From: Planctomycetaceae bacterium
GTDB lineage: Bacteria > Planctomycetota > Planctomycetia > Planctomycetales > Planctomycetaceae
Reading direction: 5' to 3'
Assembly (NCBI GenBank): GCA_029259875.1
Contig: JAJDEK010000061.1
Span: 1-6,579 of the forward strand
DNA: 6,579 bases
This document shows, in pieces, positions 5,782 to 6,579 of the stretch. The notes beneath the pieces are model-generated. The model made no database searches. It was given only the letters and a program-made list of their open reading frames with translations, and was not told where the DNA came from. Each line of letters opens with the position of its first letter. The first letter of the stretch is position 1. The position numbers and the translations under genes are program-made.

Positions 5782-5809
5782 GAAAATTTGAGTTAAAACG
5801 AAAAAGAAG

Positions 5810-6579
5810 ATGAGTAATACAAAAAACCTGTTCGACAAAGTCTGGGACTTACATTTCATTAAAACCCTTGAATCCGGTCAGGATCAACTCTTAATCGGTT
5901 TGCACCTGATTCATGAAGTTACTAGCCCGCAGGCATTTGAAATGCTCCGTGATCGTGGTCTGAAAGTCTTGTTCCCTGAACGGACAATTGCGACTGTAGA
6001 TCATATTGTCCCAACAAAAAATCAGGCACGCCCATTTGAAGACAGTCTCGCAGAACAAATGATGACAGCAATTGAGAAAAACTGTCTTGAGTTTGGAGTC
6101 ACACTGCTGGACGTCGATGACATTCGCCAGGGAATCGTCCATGTTGTTGGTCCTGAACATGGGCTGACCCAACCGGGCATGACGATTGTTTGTGGGGACA
6201 GCCACACCAGCACGCATGGTGCGTTCGGCTCAATCGCACTAGGAATTGGAACAAGCCAGGTCGCACATGTATTGGCAACGCAGACGATGGCGCTGGAACG
6301 TCCCAAAGTACGTCAGATCTTAATCAATGGTGAGCTTGGCCCGGGCGTAACAGCAAAAGACGTCACTCTGCATGTGATCCGAAAACTCGGAGTCCAGGGG
6401 GGCGTTGGTTATGCTTATGAATATGCAGGCGAAGTCTTCGACCGGATGTCGATGGAAGAACGGATGACGATTTGCAATATGAGTATCGAAGGGGGCGCCC
6501 GCTGTGGTTACATCAATCCGGATCAAACGACAGTCGACTACTTGAAGGACCGCCCGTGTTCACCCCAAGGGGAAGCTTT
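5810..6579 (+). CDS. leuC: 3-isopropylmalate dehydratase large subunit LeuC, N-terminal 256 residues, cut by window edge
   Basis: LeuC with LeuD isomerises 2-isopropylmalate to 3-isopropylmalate, the second step committed to leucine; it belongs to the aconitase superfamily and acts in the cytoplasm. Seen directly: LFDKVWDLH (7-15), [20 protein letters not shown] (27-46), the substrate-site stretch TVDHIVPT (62-69), the aconitase signature region [20 protein letters not shown] (128-147), ATQTM (156-160), and [18 protein letters not shown] (224-241), a recognisable variant of the usual MSIEMGARAG-x-x-PDETT. The three Cys ligands of the [4Fe-4S] cluster lie beyond the window. The ATG at 5810 fits the family start; its ribosome site is a weak AAAGAAG directly before the start. 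It is transcribed divergently from ffh. leuD would be expected downstream but is not visible. The frame is open to the last base (256 codons plus two bases). Confidence 0.97.
   Translation, partial: MSNTKNLFDKVWDLHFIKTLESGQDQLLIGLHLIHEVTSPQAFEMLRDRGLKVLFPERTIATVDHIVPTKNQARPFEDSLAEQMMTAIEKNCLEFGVTLLDVDDIRQGIVHVVGPEHGLTQPGMTIVCGDSHTSTHGAFGSIALGIGTSQVAHVLATQTMALERPKVRQILINGELGPGVTAKDVTLHVIRKLGVQGGVGYAYEYAGEVFDRMSMEERMTICNMSIEGGARCGYINPDQTTVDYLKDRPCSPQGEA

Larger units (their letters stand above)
5181..5809. other. 629-base divergent intergenic region between ffh and leuC
   Basis: The region should carry promoters firing in both directions. It holds the ffh-proximal terminator-like hairpin (5225-5263), a 7-bp hairpin AAGTTAT/ATAACTT (5359-5381), a possible longer-range pairing of TGCTGG (5345-5350) with CCAGCA (5430-5435), an AT-rich inverted repeat (5472-5495), a 6-bp repeat TTATTC/GAATAA (5547-5567), a hairpin GGAACCG/CGGTGTCC with one bulge (5692-5718), and a leuC promoter candidate. 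A minus-strand ORF (5707-5477) starts with TTG, has no family resemblance and no ribosome site, and is not called. I see no tRNA and no match to the conserved SRP RNA tetraloop region, although ffh is adjacent. Confidence 0.6.

Noticed and set aside
5181..5809. SRP RNA (ffs) next to ffh
   Set aside because: I looked on both strands for the conserved tetraloop region with its GGAAGCAG-type bases and did not find it.
5891..6306. Two minus-strand ORFs opposite leuC, apparently 94-108 codons
   Set aside because: They lie antisense to the strongly conserved LeuC reading frame and show no family features of their own.

Overview
The window looks like an ordinary chromosomal housekeeping region of a bacterium, most likely a planctomycete. 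That placement is an inference from the general character of the proteins (the ketosynthase start, S16 with a long tail, TrmD and LeuC variants), from the ffh-rpsP-trmD-rplS-yraN order with no rimM, and from moderately AT-rich, loosely packed DNA. It cannot be settled without a database search. All genes are intact except the two cut by the window edges. I see no transposon, integrase, CRISPR array, tRNA, rRNA or sign of recent transfer.

Layout. Positions 1-390 (minus) hold the first 130 codons of a beta-ketoacyl-ACP synthase. Positions 391-990 are a 600-base gap with a large imperfect inverted repeat just upstream of that gene and a probable terminator for ridA. Positions 991-1434 (minus) encode a RidA-family deaminase-like protein, probably with its own promoter in front. 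Positions 1518-1925 (minus) encode a YraN/UPF0102 nuclease-fold protein. A strong hairpin pair (about 1963-2019) separates yraN from the translation cluster, which reads right to left: ffh (5180-3702), rpsP (3609-3223), trmD (3177-2476) and rplS (2399-2043). Positions 5181-5809 form a 629-base divergent intergenic region. It holds a terminator-like hairpin pointing toward ffh, several inverted repeats and the leuC promoter. From 5810 to the window end (plus) is the N-terminal half of leuC.

How the genes work together. Ffh is the signal recognition particle GTPase that delivers nascent membrane proteins. S16 and L19 are ribosomal proteins of the small and large subunit. TrmD methylates G37 of tRNAs and so protects reading frame. 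The cluster therefore joins ribosome assembly, decoding accuracy and protein targeting in one likely transcription unit. The usual 16S maturation factor gene rimM is absent between rpsP and trmD. RidA, YraN, the ketosynthase and LeuC (leucine biosynthesis) appear to be neighbours rather than functional partners.

Points most worth a second look: the terminator-like hairpin in front of ffh, the perfect 12-bp hairpin after rplS, the inverted repeat in the ketosynthase leader, and the oppositely charged C-terminal tails on S16 (acidic) and Ffh (basic). I found no convincing evidence of a new multi-gene system here.
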